Source of the DNA: Shewanella piezotolerans WP3
Lineage (GTDB): Bacteria > Pseudomonadota > Gammaproteobacteria > Enterobacterales > Shewanellaceae
Reading direction: 5' to 3'
Length of the DNA: 64,000 nucleotides
NCBI RefSeq assembly: GCF_000014885.1
Contig: NC_011566.1
Location: 4,152,501 to 4,216,500 of the forward strand
The position numbers were made by a program, and so were the translations under genes. Each line of letters begins with the position of its first letter. Within the stretch, counting starts at the first letter, position 1. Shown in pieces: positions 1 to 8,027 of the stretch. The notes below the pieces were generated by a model, which was given only the letters and a program-made list of their open reading frames with translations, did no database searches and was not told the DNA's origin.

Positions 1-222
1 AGTGAGTTAGAAAAGATTGCAACTTCTATAAAGGGTTCAGATAATGCACAAGCTAAAGTCATTTGCGATAATGCGAAACACAGCTTAAATGTACTAATCA
101 GTCATTCAAAATTGAATAAGCAGAATAAAGAAACAGGCGAAAGCATTGCGATGACAGAAGAGCAGCGCCAAACTGCGATTAAAGAGCAAAAACAACGGAT
201 CTCTTTATTTTGCTCAAAATAA
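1..222 (+). CDS. C-terminal end of an unidentified protein (5' truncated by window)
   Basis: An open frame runs from base 1 to a TAA at 220-222 and gives the last 73 residues of a protein whose start lies outside the window. The fragment is hydrophilic, rich in Lys, Gln, Glu and Ser, and ends in ...RISLFCSK. It has two cysteines and no membrane segment. I do not recognise the family. It runs toward the lipoprotein gene on the opposite strand. No strong terminator hairpin is visible in the 60 bases after the stop. Confidence 0.55.
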   Translation, partial: SELEKIATSIKGSDNAQAKVICDNAKHSLNVLISHSKLNKQNKETGESIAMTEEQRQTAIKEQKQRISLFCSK

Positions 223-284
223 CTCATGCCTTGCTATTAATTTAGGGAGACAGACTCACGCTTAGTCTGTCTCGTTATTATTGA

Positions 285-605
285 CTACTGATTGGCAGTC
301 AAATTATACATTGACCGAGCGACTCCATCTTCACACGCCTTTAGGCCAGCATCCCAACCGTCATCAAACTTATCTAACCCGTCAAGCGCAGTATCTTTAA
401 CAACTGAACCGTAAAGCTCTATTTTCTGCTGCTTCATTACATAAGCATTTTTGCAGCCACGATAGTAACCATAATGATAGAGGCTCTCGTACTCTTGATT
501 ACCTTCTCCTATGTAAGGTGCTGACGCTAGCTCACGCTGGTCATCGTTTGCACAACCTACTACTGCCATTGAAAACAAAGCTAGAATTACTAATCGATAC
601 TTCAT
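285..605 (-). CDS. Small putative outer-membrane lipoprotein, unknown function
   Basis: Encodes 106 residues starting MKYRLVILALF. The N-terminus is a lipoprotein signal: one Lys and one Arg, a hydrophobic core, then the lipobox VVGC with the lipidated Cys at about residue 18. The start at 605 is chosen over an upstream in-frame ATG at 677 because AGGGAGA sits about 8 bases before it and it begins directly with the signal peptide. The mature part is polar with many Tyr and Gly residues (YESLYHYGYYRGC, DDGWDAGLKAC) and two further cysteines that could form a disulfide. No family recognised. The gene is monocistronic. Confidence 0.7.
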   Translation of the reverse strand: MKYRLVILALFSMAVVGCANDDQRELASAPYIGEGNQEYESLYHYGYYRGCKNAYVMKQQKIELYGSVVKDTALDGLDKFDDGWDAGLKACEDGVARSMYNLTANQ

Positions 606-755
606 ATGAACGTCTCCCTGTCTTATAACCTTTGGCCTATATATTGTGCTTTTAACACTCATATCGACCAAAACCATTTCATTGAGTATTGACGAAAAAC
701 GGAATAATACAAAGATATCGCAAAGTTAGGGCTATACAAGGCGTGCAAATAGCGT

Positions 756-790
756 AAAAAAAGACACCTTTTTTCAAAAGTGTCTTTTGA
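756..790 (-). terminator. Rho-independent terminator of clpB
   Basis: A nine-base stem AAAAGACAC/GTGTCTTTT (759-767 with 780-788) can be extended by a T4/A4 inner stem. Read on the minus strand it is followed by a run of T. It lies 24 bases after the clpB stop. Confidence 0.75.
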
Positions 791-813
791 TGATGGGTTA
801 ACAGGCTGCACTA

Positions 814-3387
814 TTACTGAGTGAAAGTCAGTTCGTTTTCTGAAACAGATATATTAATAGCTTTACCTGGTTGCAACTGACCACTTAAGATTTTTTGTGC
901 CAGTGGGTTTTCAACTTCCTGCTGCAATGCCCGCTTGAGTGGTCTAGCACCATATATGGGATCATAACCAGCCTCTGCAATAATCGCTAAGGCGTCATCA
1001 CTTATGCTTAACTCGTAGTCTTTGTCTGCTAGCCTTTGCTTGAGTCCGTCAATTTGAATTGATGCAATATGAGCAATATTTTCCTTATTCAATGGATGGA
1101 AAACAACAGACTCATCGACTCGGTTCAAAAACTCTGGTCTAAAATGTTGTGTGACCACCTGCATAACGTTAGATTTCATTTCATCGTAGTTTTGAGAACC
1201 AAAACCTGCTTGAATCGCATCAGAACCAAGGTTTGATGTCATAATCACAACGGTATTACGAAAATCTACAGTGCGGCCTTGGCCATCGGTCAAGCGGCCG
1301 TCATCGAGTACCTGTAGTAAGATATTGAACACATCTGGATGCGCTTTCTCCACTTCATCAAGCAAAATCACCGAATAAGGCTTACGTCTTACCGCTTCAG
1401 TTAGATATCCACCTTCTTCATAGCCAACGTAACCTGGTGGTGCGCCAACTAAACGCGAAACAGAATGCTTTTCCATAAACTCAGACATATCAATTCGAAC
1501 TAGCGCAGATTCTGTATCAAACAGGAATTTTGCTAGCGACTTACACAGCTCTGTTTTACCTACGCCTGTGGGCCCCAAAAATAGGAAAGAACCAATAGGA
1601 CGGTTAGGATCTGCAAGCCCAGCTCGGCTACGACGAATTGCATTCGATACCGAATCGACGGCTTCGTTTTGTCCAATGACACGCTCATGCAATGCATCTT
1701 CCATCTGCAGTAACTTTTCACGCTCACCCTCTAGCATTTTAGATACAGGGATCCCAGTCGCTTTGGACAACACTTCTGCAATTTCAATATCGGTGACCTT
1801 GTTGCGAAGCAAAGTCATATCTTGCATTTCAGCTTGCGCCGCTAAATCTAGCTGCTTTTCAAGTTCAGGAATGCGACCATATTGAAGTTCAGACATACGT
1901 GTTAAATCACCTGCTCGCCTTGCAACCTCAAGATCCATTCTCGCTTGTTCAAGATCTGCCTTGATATGCTGAGTACCTGCAAGTGCTGCTTTTTCAGTAT
2001 GCCAAATCTCATTAAGCTCGCCTGCTTTACCTTCAACCTCTTTAAGTTCAGAGCGCAACACATCCAAACGACGCAGGCTTGCTTCATCTTCCTCTTTGCT
2101 TACAGCTTGTTCTTCAAGTTTTAACTGAATTGCACGGCGTTCAAGTTTATCGAGAGATTCAGGCTTAGAGTCTATCTGTATTCTAATACTTGAAGCGGCC
2201 TCATCGATCAAATCAATGGCTTTATCAGGTAGCTTACGATCTGATATATAGCGGTTAGACATGCTCGCAGCTGCGACAATAGCGGGGTCAGTGATCTCCA
2301 CATGATGATGCAGCTCATAACGCTCTTTTAGTCCACGTAAAATAGCAATGGTATCTTCAACATTGGGCTCATCCACCAGCACCTTTTGGAAACGACGCTC
2401 AAGCGCAGCATCCTTTTCAATATACTGACGATACTCATCTAACGTCGTCGCACCAACACAATGTAAGTCACCCCGAGCCAAGGCAGGCTTAAGCATATTC
2501 CCTGCATCCATGGCACCATCGCCTTTTCCGGCACCAACCATTGTGTGCAGCTCATCAATAAAGAGGATAACTTGGCCCTCTTCCTGAGATAGTTCATTTA
2601 GTACAGCTTTTAAACGCTCTTCAAACTCACCACGGTATTTAGCACCTGCAACTAATGCGCCCATATCCAAGGACAAGACTCGCTTGTTTTTAATTCCTTC
2701 AGGTACTTCATTATTAATAATGCGTTGTGCTAGCCCCTCGACAATAGCGGTTTTACCCACTCCTGGTTCACCGATGAGTACCGGGTTATTCTTGCTACGA
2801 CGCTGCAGCACTTGGATAGTACGGCGAATTTCATCATCCCGACCAATCACAGGGTCTAGCTTTCCCTGCTCGGCACGTTCTGTCAGGTCGACGGTAAACT
2901 TTTTCAATGCTTGGCGTTGATCTTCAGCATTGGGATCATCAACATTCTGACCATTACGGATCTGATCAATTGTGTTTTCCAATAGGGCTTTATCTGCCCC
3001 CGACTTTTTCAAAGCTTTGGCCAATACATCATTGCCATCCAGCGCGGCGAGAACAAATAGTTCACTAGAGATAAACTTGTCTTTACGCTTTTGCGCTAGC
3101 TTATCGCACACATTAAGAAGACGTATCAATGCTTGAGATAGCTGAACATCTCCGCCAGTGCCTTCAACCTGAGGCAATTGCTCCAACTCTTTACTTAATA
3201 AAGAACGCAAGCTACTGACTTGAATTCCAGCTTGGGTCAATAATGGGTGAATAGAACCGCCATCTTGATTAAGCAATGCCATCATCAAATGTACGGGCTC
3301 GATAAATTGGTGATCTCGACCCAATGCCAATGATTGAGCGTCCGAGATAGCAATTTGGAATTTATTGGTCATACGATCTAATCGCAT
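814..3387 (-). CDS. clpB: ClpB, ATP-dependent protein disaggregase
   Basis: A hexameric AAA+ chaperone that works with DnaK/DnaJ/GrpE to pull proteins out of aggregates after heat stress; cytoplasmic. The 857-residue product has the full architecture: an N-terminal Clp repeat domain (1-145, FIEPVHLMMALLNQ), NBD1 with Walker A GEPGVGKTAI near 206 and Walker B VILFIDELHT, a coiled-coil middle domain (about 400-520), and NBD2 with Walker A GPTGVGKTEL near 606 and Walker B VILLDEVEKA. The length equals that of E. coli ClpB. Two adjacent ATGs exist (3390 and 3387). The second matches the family start MRLDR and sits better behind the GGAGG site. It is the last gene of the rluD-pgeF-clpB run but has its own sigma32-type promoter. 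Confidence 0.98.
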   Translation of the reverse strand: MRLDRMTNKFQIAISDAQSLALGRDHQFIEPVHLMMALLNQDGGSIHPLLTQAGIQVSSLRSLLSKELEQLPQVEGTGGDVQLSQALIRLLNVCDKLAQKRKDKFISSELFVLAALDGNDVLAKALKKSGADKALLENTIDQIRNGQNVDDPNAEDQRQALKKFTVDLTERAEQGKLDPVIGRDDEIRRTIQVLQRRSKNNPVLIGEPGVGKTAIVEGLAQRIINNEVPEGIKNKRVLSLDMGALVAGAKYRGEFEERLKAVLNELSQEEGQVILFIDELHTMVGAGKGDGAMDAGNMLKPALARGDLHCVGATTLDEYRQYIEKDAALERRFQKVLVDEPNVEDTIAILRGLKERYELHHHVEITDPAIVAAASMSNRYISDRKLPDKAIDLIDEAASSIRIQIDSKPESLDKLERRAIQLKLEEQAVSKEEDEASLRRLDVLRSELKEVEGKAGELNEIWHTEKAALAGTQHIKADLEQARMDLEVARRAGDLTRMSELQYGRIPELEKQLDLAAQAEMQDMTLLRNKVTDIEIAEVLSKATGIPVSKMLEGEREKLLQMEDALHERVIGQNEAVDSVSNAIRRSRAGLADPNRPIGSFLFLGPTGVGKTELCKSLAKFLFDTESALVRIDMSEFMEKHSVSRLVGAPPGYVGYEEGGYLTEAVRRKPYSVILLDEVEKAHPDVFNILLQVLDDGRLTDGQGRTVDFRNTVVIMTSNLGSDAIQAGFGSQNYDEMKSNVMQVVTQHFRPEFLNRVDESVVFHPLNKENIAHIASIQIDGLKQRLADKDYELSISDDALAIIAEAGYDPIYGARPLKRALQQEVENPLAQKILSGQLQPGKAINISVSENELTFTQ

Positions 3388-3533
3388 CATTCCTCCGGTA
3401 ACTCAGTTAGGTTTGTATCATTGCCACAAATCGTCACGCAAAACTCAATACTCTTTGAGCACTGCATTTGGCTTAATACAAACAGAAAATAATAGATTTG
3501 CTCTACTAGAACGTAAAGCATGTGATAACTAAA

Positions 3534-3561
3534 ATATGGGGGCTATTTGAACAATTTCAAG
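3534..3561 (-). promoter_or_regulatory. sigma32 (RpoH) heat-shock promoter of clpB
   Basis: On the minus strand the sequence reads CTTGAA, 14 bases, CCCCATAT, an essentially perfect match to the RpoH consensus. It lies between the pgeF stop and clpB, about 145 bases before the clpB start, so clpB can be heat-induced independently of rluD-pgeF. Confidence 0.85.
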
Positions 3562-3568
3562 TAAGGAG

Positions 3569-4318
3569 TTATGCATTGAGCCAAATAAATGAGGCCATTC
3601 TGCCGGTGACACCATCACGGCGGTAAGAGAAAAAAGATTCAGAGTCAGTCACTGTGCAGCGTTTATCTGCATAGACCTTATTCACGCCGAGTTTGCGTAA
3701 GCGGATCTTTGCTAGCGCATGAATATCAGCCATATACTTGTCGCTGCCTTTTTGTTGACATGTTTGTTTAAAACAATTTTCAGCTTCAAGATCATAGGCT
3801 ACAAACTGCTGCTTTACCTCTTCACCCACTTCAAAAGCACTGGGGCCAATAGCGGGGCCAAGATAAGCGACCAGCTCTTTTGGCGAATGACTAAACTTGT
3901 TAACTGCGACTTCTATAATCCCATCACATAACCCACGCCAACCAGCATGTACTGCTGCGACTTCGGTGCCATCAACATCACACAATAAAACCGGAAGACA
4001 ATCTGCTGTCATCACCACACAGACCTGGTTGCTACTATTGCAATAACTACCATCGGCATAATGAATATGATGATTGTCGGCATTAACAACCTCTATACTA
4101 TGAGTTTGTTCAAGCCAAGCAGGGCTTACAGGCAGGTTTAATCGTTGTTCAATGATCTGTCGGTTTCGATTAACATTAACGAGAGCATCACCAACATGTG
4201 TACCGAGGTTTAAACTGTGGTAAGGCGGTAAACTGCAGCCATCTTGACGAGTAGAAAAAGCAAGATTTACTCCCTTAGGAATAAACCATGCTAACTTCTC
4301 ATCAACAACATCAACCAT
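3569..4318 (-). CDS. pgeF: PgeF (YfiH) laccase-domain peptidoglycan editing factor
   Basis: A 249-residue member of the DUF152/YfiH family. E. coli PgeF removes peptides with a misplaced L-Ser from muropeptide precursors; other members are reported as Zn-dependent purine nucleoside phosphorylase/adenosine deaminase enzymes. Family motifs are present: EQTHSIEV, CVVMTADCLPVLLCD, AAVHAGWRGLCDGI and YLGPAIGPSAFEVG, which supply the His/Cys metal ligands. The ATG overlaps the rluD stop by one base (TAATG), so it is translationally coupled in an rluD-pgeF operon, the same order as in E. coli. Confidence 0.93.
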   Translation of the reverse strand: MVDVVDEKLAWFIPKGVNLAFSTRQDGCSLPPYHSLNLGTHVGDALVNVNRNRQIIEQRLNLPVSPAWLEQTHSIEVVNADNHHIHYADGSYCNSSNQVCVVMTADCLPVLLCDVDGTEVAAVHAGWRGLCDGIIEVAVNKFSHSPKELVAYLGPAIGPSAFEVGEEVKQQFVAYDLEAENCFKQTCQQKGSDKYMADIHALAKIRLRKLGVNKVYADKRCTVTDSESFFSYRRDGVTGRMASFIWLNA

Positions 4319-5289
4319 TAAATTACGGCTGGATTATCGAGGGTATCTTGACGCAGTGCCTTGGTCAGCTTAACCATATCGTCAGGGACAGGTGCCTGCC
4401 AGCTCATAATTTCACAAGTGAAAGGATGCGCTAACTCAAGACGTATTGCGTGCAATGCTTGACGCTTGAACCCCATATAGGTTTCAAAAAAGTCAGGCGC
4501 TGCTCCTTTAGGTGGACGCGGACGTCCTGCATAAACAGGATCACCGACCAATACATGACCGATGTAAGCCATATGCACACGAATTTGGTGTGTACGACCA
4601 GACTCTAGGCGAAGACGTAAACGGGTGTGAGCTCGGAACTTCTCAGCCACGCGGTAATGGGTCATCGCTGGCTTACCGTTATGGACTACAGCCATATGGG
4701 TACGCTTAGTTGGATGACGATCGATAGGTTCATCGACAGTGCCGCCCGCAATAATGCCGCCTTGAACAATCGCTTCATATTCACGAGTGATCTCACGAGC
4801 TTGCAGTGCTGTGACCAAATGTGTCTGTGCTTCAACCGTTTTAGCTACAACCATTAAACCAGTCGTGTCTTTATCTAAACGGTGAACAATACCAGCACGA
4901 GGCACCAATTCGATACCAGGACAATGATGCAGCAAAGCATTCATCAAGGTACCATCTTGGTTACCAGCACCAGGATGCACTACCAGTCCAGCCTGCTTAT
5001 TAATAACCAAGATATGGTCATCTTCATAAACAATATCTAGATCGATAGCTTCAGCTTTTGCCGATGTTTCTTCTTCCAGTGTTGCTAAGACAATGATCTC
5101 CTGACCTTCTAAAACTTTGGTTCTAGGTTTGTCAGAAACATTACCGTCAATGCTAACTGCACCGGACAGAATCCACTCTTTAATGCGTGTTCGCGAGTAA
5201 TCAGGGAACAAATCAGCCAAAGTCTGGTCTAATCTTTGCCCTGTTTGTATTGATGTTATCTCGCTTTTTAGTTTAATCTCTTGAGTCAT
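4318..5289 (-). CDS. rluD: RluD, 23S rRNA pseudouridine synthase (1911/1915/1917)
   Basis: Isomerises three uridines in helix 69 of 23S rRNA. The 323 residues contain an N-terminal S4-like RNA-binding domain (TRIKEWILSGAVSIDG) and the RluA-type catalytic domain with HRLDKDTTGLMVVAK, whose Asp is the catalytic nucleophile, plus the GRTHQIRVHM motif. The longest frame starts at a GTG at 5304. I choose the ATG at 5289 because MTQEIKLKSEI aligns with the E. coli start and there is no good ribosome site before the GTG. The gene is divergent from bamD, a synteny conserved in gammaproteobacteria. Confidence 0.95.
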   Translation of the reverse strand: MTQEIKLKSEITSIQTGQRLDQTLADLFPDYSRTRIKEWILSGAVSIDGNVSDKPRTKVLEGQEIIVLATLEEETSAKAEAIDLDIVYEDDHILVINKQAGLVVHPGAGNQDGTLMNALLHHCPGIELVPRAGIVHRLDKDTTGLMVVAKTVEAQTHLVTALQAREITREYEAIVQGGIIAGGTVDEPIDRHPTKRTHMAVVHNGKPAMTHYRVAEKFRAHTRLRLRLESGRTHQIRVHMAYIGHVLVGDPVYAGRPRPPKGAAPDFFETYMGFKRQALHAIRLELAHPFTCEIMSWQAPVPDDMVKLTKALRQDTLDNPAVI

Positions 5290-5411
5290 ATGAACCGTAC
5301 CCACGTTTCGGGGTCCAAAAATGTTTACTATCTGTTACAATCGGATTGTTTCTATTTTATCGTGAAATGGAAAAATTCTTAACTATAACTTTAAAAGAAT
5401 CGAATTCAAGT

Positions 5412-6176
5412 ATGCATAAAATTGCTAAAAGTGTTGCTGTAGTCCTAATATCGCTTGCTGTTACGGCCTGTAGTAGTAAACAGGGCGAAGACCCTGCAAT
5501 GATCAAAAGTTCGCCTGAAGTGCTTTATTCTCAAGCAAGAACCTCTATGGAGCTGGGAAATTACAGCAAAGCAGTTCGTTCTTTAGAAGCTTTGGATTCC
5601 CGTTTCCCATTTGGACCTCATAAAACTCAAGTCCAACTCGATTTAATATTTGCTTACTACAAGCTCGATGATCCAGCTTCAGGCATCGCTAACATAGACC
5701 GTTTCATTCGATTAAACCCAACACATAAAGACATAGATTACGTTTACTATATGCGCGGTCTAGTCAATATGCAGTCTGATCGTTACCTTTTCCACGATAT
5801 GTTAAACATCGATAGATCTGATCGTGATCCTAAAGCGGCTCAAGATGCATTTAAAGATTTCGATAGACTGGTTAAGGCTTATCCAAACAGTAAGTATGCA
5901 GCAGATGCTCAAAAACGCATGCAACACTTAAAAAATAGACTGGCACTTTACTCGATCAAGGTAGCTGAATACTACATAAAAATGAATGCATGGAGTGCAG
6001 CAGCCATTCGAGCACAGCTCGTTATGGAAGGTTTCCCTGGTACACCATCAACAGAAAGAGCTTTAGAGATCATGTCTCAAGCATATGGCGAACTAGGACA
6101 AGATAAGCTTAAAGAGCATACACTTATGGTGATGCAAGCTAACTTCCCTGACAACAAATTGGTTGCTCAGCGCTAA
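5412..6176 (+). CDS. bamD: BamD, outer-membrane protein assembly lipoprotein
   Basis: An essential lipoprotein of the BAM complex that inserts beta-barrel proteins into the outer membrane; anchored at the periplasmic face. The 254-residue product starts MHKIAKS, with a hydrophobic signal and lipobox VTAC (Cys near residue 20). The mature part is a TPR-like array (LYSQARTSMELGNYSKAVRSLEALD..., YYKLDDPASGIANIDRFI..., YYIKMNAWSAAAIRAQLVME). The frame is open upstream to 5346, but only the start at 5412 puts a proper lipoprotein signal at the N-terminus. Confidence 0.95.
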   Translation: MHKIAKSVAVVLISLAVTACSSKQGEDPAMIKSSPEVLYSQARTSMELGNYSKAVRSLEALDSRFPFGPHKTQVQLDLIFAYYKLDDPASGIANIDRFIRLNPTHKDIDYVYYMRGLVNMQSDRYLFHDMLNIDRSDRDPKAAQDAFKDFDRLVKAYPNSKYAADAQKRMQHLKNRLALYSIKVAEYYIKMNAWSAAAIRAQLVMEGFPGTPSTERALEIMSQAYGELGQDKLKEHTLMVMQANFPDNKLVAQR

Positions 6177-6210
6177 TTATCATCGCTGTTTTGTCACCCG
6201 TTATTATCAA

Positions 6211-6241
6211 TAAAGGCCTCATTAGAGGCCTTTATTTTTTT
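6211..6241 (+). terminator. Rho-independent terminator of bamD
   Basis: A perfect ten-base stem TAAAGGCCTC/GAGGCCTTTA with loop ATTA is followed by T-rich sequence on the plus strand, 34 bases after the bamD stop. The hairpin also faces the end of the convergent ketoacyl synthase gene, but the T run is better on the bamD side. Confidence 0.88.
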
Positions 6242-6252
6242 TAGAGATAGAT

Positions 6253-7314
6253 TTACAAATGATGGTAAACAAAACCGCCATATAGATATTTTGTCGCTTC
6301 AGCACCTAATACCATCACCTTATCACCGCAGTTCAACACGCCAGAGTTAATCAATTTAGCTAAACTAACCCATATCGCTGCCGAACCTAAATTCCCAAGT
6401 GATTTTGCATCATTAATAATCCGACTAGATTCAATAGATAACGCATCACCAAGTAATCGATCAATATGGCCATTCGCTTGATGCGGCAATATAAAACGAA
6501 AGTCATCAAGGTGGTGCCCCCGTGATTGTAAAGCAGCCAAACCAAGCTCAAATAATTGGCTGCCCTGCTGCCTTACCGCCTGAGTATTATGATGAAACCT
6601 AGCCATCTGCTTATTGGCGACATCGTGCGAACCTGAGTCGAGATAGAAACCAGCCTCTTTACCCACGCCTATATGGCCCAAATAGATATCAGAAATAGTG
6701 CCAATCGAACCCGCTAATTGTTCGGCAGGTGCTAGCACCACAGCCGCTGCGCCATCTCCCATTTGCACGTAGTTCACCAACTGCTCTGTATCAATGAATT
6801 GATTATCCATATCAAAATAGACAGAACCGGTCTCACAACCAACAATGGCCACCGGCTGTTGATTCACAGCACAAAAGCTAGAGGCTATCTGCAACCCATT
6901 AGCAAAGCCAGTACACGCTTGGCGTAACTCCAAATAGGGGCCATGATATGCCAATTTATCCGCAACCCAGGCAGCATTGGGGGGGACTTGAGTATGTGGT
7001 GTGCAGGTATGAGAAAGTAAATAGTCAAGCTGGCTGATTTCAATATCTGCAGCTAACAGCGCCCCATTAAGAGCTTGAACGCTCAACTCTATACTGGTTG
7101 GCGAGGGTTTACTTGTTGCGACATTAAGATCACGGCACAAATGCCGCCCCTCTATTCCGATTCGCCGTGCAATCGCTTTCGCTTTTCTAGCCATCAGTAA
7201 ACCGCACTGCAGCTTTAGCTTCTCTAACAGATATTGATTATCAATATTGTGATGAGGTAGCGCGTGCTCAATTCCTTTCAATGAGAGCGAATGTTTAGCA
7301 AATTTTACCGCCAT
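6253..7314 (-). CDS. KASIII-like 3-oxoacyl-ACP synthase of unknown pathway
   Basis: A 353-residue thiolase-fold enzyme of the FabH/KASIII type. The catalytic triad is visible: Cys134 in RQACTGFANGL, His278 in ILPHQANGHI and Asn308 in SLGNLGSAA. A glycine loop QMGDGAAAVVL precedes the His. FabH enzymes condense an acyl-CoA or acyl-ACP starter with malonyl-ACP; relatives make ketones, resorcinols or esters. It is longer than housekeeping FabH (about 317), and its N-terminus (to about 60) is atypical. No acyl carrier protein, ketoreductase or oleBCD genes are adjacent, so the product cannot be named. It is the last gene of a three-gene operon; its ATG overlaps the preceding stop by ten bases, with GGAGG five bases upstream. 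Confidence 0.85.
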   Translation of the reverse strand: MAVKFAKHSLSLKGIEHALPHHNIDNQYLLEKLKLQCGLLMARKAKAIARRIGIEGRHLCRDLNVATSKPSPTSIELSVQALNGALLAADIEISQLDYLLSHTCTPHTQVPPNAAWVADKLAYHGPYLELRQACTGFANGLQIASSFCAVNQQPVAIVGCETGSVYFDMDNQFIDTEQLVNYVQMGDGAAAVVLAPAEQLAGSIGTISDIYLGHIGVGKEAGFYLDSGSHDVANKQMARFHHNTQAVRQQGSQLFELGLAALQSRGHHLDDFRFILPHQANGHIDRLLGDALSIESSRIINDAKSLGNLGSAAIWVSLAKLINSGVLNCGDKVMVLGAEATKYLYGGFVYHHL

Positions 7315-8027
7315 TTAGCCTCCAGCTTTCTTGTTACACCGTCTAAACACACTCCCATAGACTCAAATGCCCCACCTTGAGTCAGTAGCAGCTGCATCAA
7401 GTTACCCACCACTTGCTCATGTTGCTCAGCAAACTGGTTAGCACTCGCACCAAGCGCCATTGCATGTTTGCGGCTAACGTAAACATGTTTAGCTTCATCT
7501 TTTTTAATTAGCCCGCACAATAGGGCAAAGGGATGCTCTCTGCCTAAATGGCATTGCTCAAACGACTGCATAATATGGGTGACACAGGTATCTAAGATGG
7601 AAATTCTGACAAAGTGTTCGCTGTAATTTTCAACTCGCCCTAAGCTGGCATAAAAACGCTTGGCTTTTCGTTGCACTAGGTTAAAGCTGGTAAGCTCCGT
7701 CAATTGAGTTGCAACTTGTTGCAAGGCTATGTCGTGCCGATATTCATCCGCTTCTACTCCATGTAAACAGTTTAGAATGAGTTTATGTTCCGAACCTGCT
7801 AAGCGGGCTATCTCGCTATTAAATACTAACTGCGCTGATTGTTCACCGCACAGTAATAAAGGCAGCAATCTTGCCATCGCGTCAGTCTGTTGATCAGAAA
7901 AGCGGAGAGGAGATACTGTTGCTGCTTTTAACCAGCTTTCGATTCGTTGACCATTAGCATGATCAGCCAATCCAATTGAGTGTTTGCCTCTCAATGGAAA
8001 ACATCGAGGTAAATTTCGCTCAAGCAT
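7305..8027 (-). CDS. Ferritin-like di-iron protein, putative oxygenase
   Basis: A 240-residue, mostly helical soluble protein with no signal peptide. Two ExxH pairs typical of carboxylate-bridged di-iron four-helix bundles are visible: E95-x-x-H98 (VEADEYRHD) and E178-x-x-H181 (KKDEAKHVY). E62 (GEQSAQL) lies 33 residues before the first pair, and D146 or E157 could supply the ligand from the third helix. The spacing resembles AurF-type N-oxygenases and ribonucleotide reductase R2-like proteins, but I cannot assign a family with certainty. It overlaps the exporter gene by 8 bases and the ketoacyl synthase gene by 10, and has a strong AAGGAGG site. Context suggests it oxidises a fatty-acyl-derived product. 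Activity is inferred. Confidence 0.7.
   Translation of the reverse strand: MLERNLPRCFPLRGKHSIGLADHANGQRIESWLKAATVSPLRFSDQQTDAMARLLPLLLCGEQSAQLVFNSEIARLAGSEHKLILNCLHGVEADEYRHDIALQQVATQLTELTSFNLVQRKAKRFYASLGRVENYSEHFVRISILDTCVTHIMQSFEQCHLGREHPFALLCGLIKKDEAKHVYVSRKHAMALGASANQFAEQHEQVVGNLMQLLLTQGGAFESMGVCLDGVTRKLEAKWR

Noticed and set aside
6253..7314. OleA (long-chain olefin synthesis) identity for the KASIII-like protein
   Set aside because: No oleB, oleC or oleD genes are next to it and the neighbours differ from the ole cluster.
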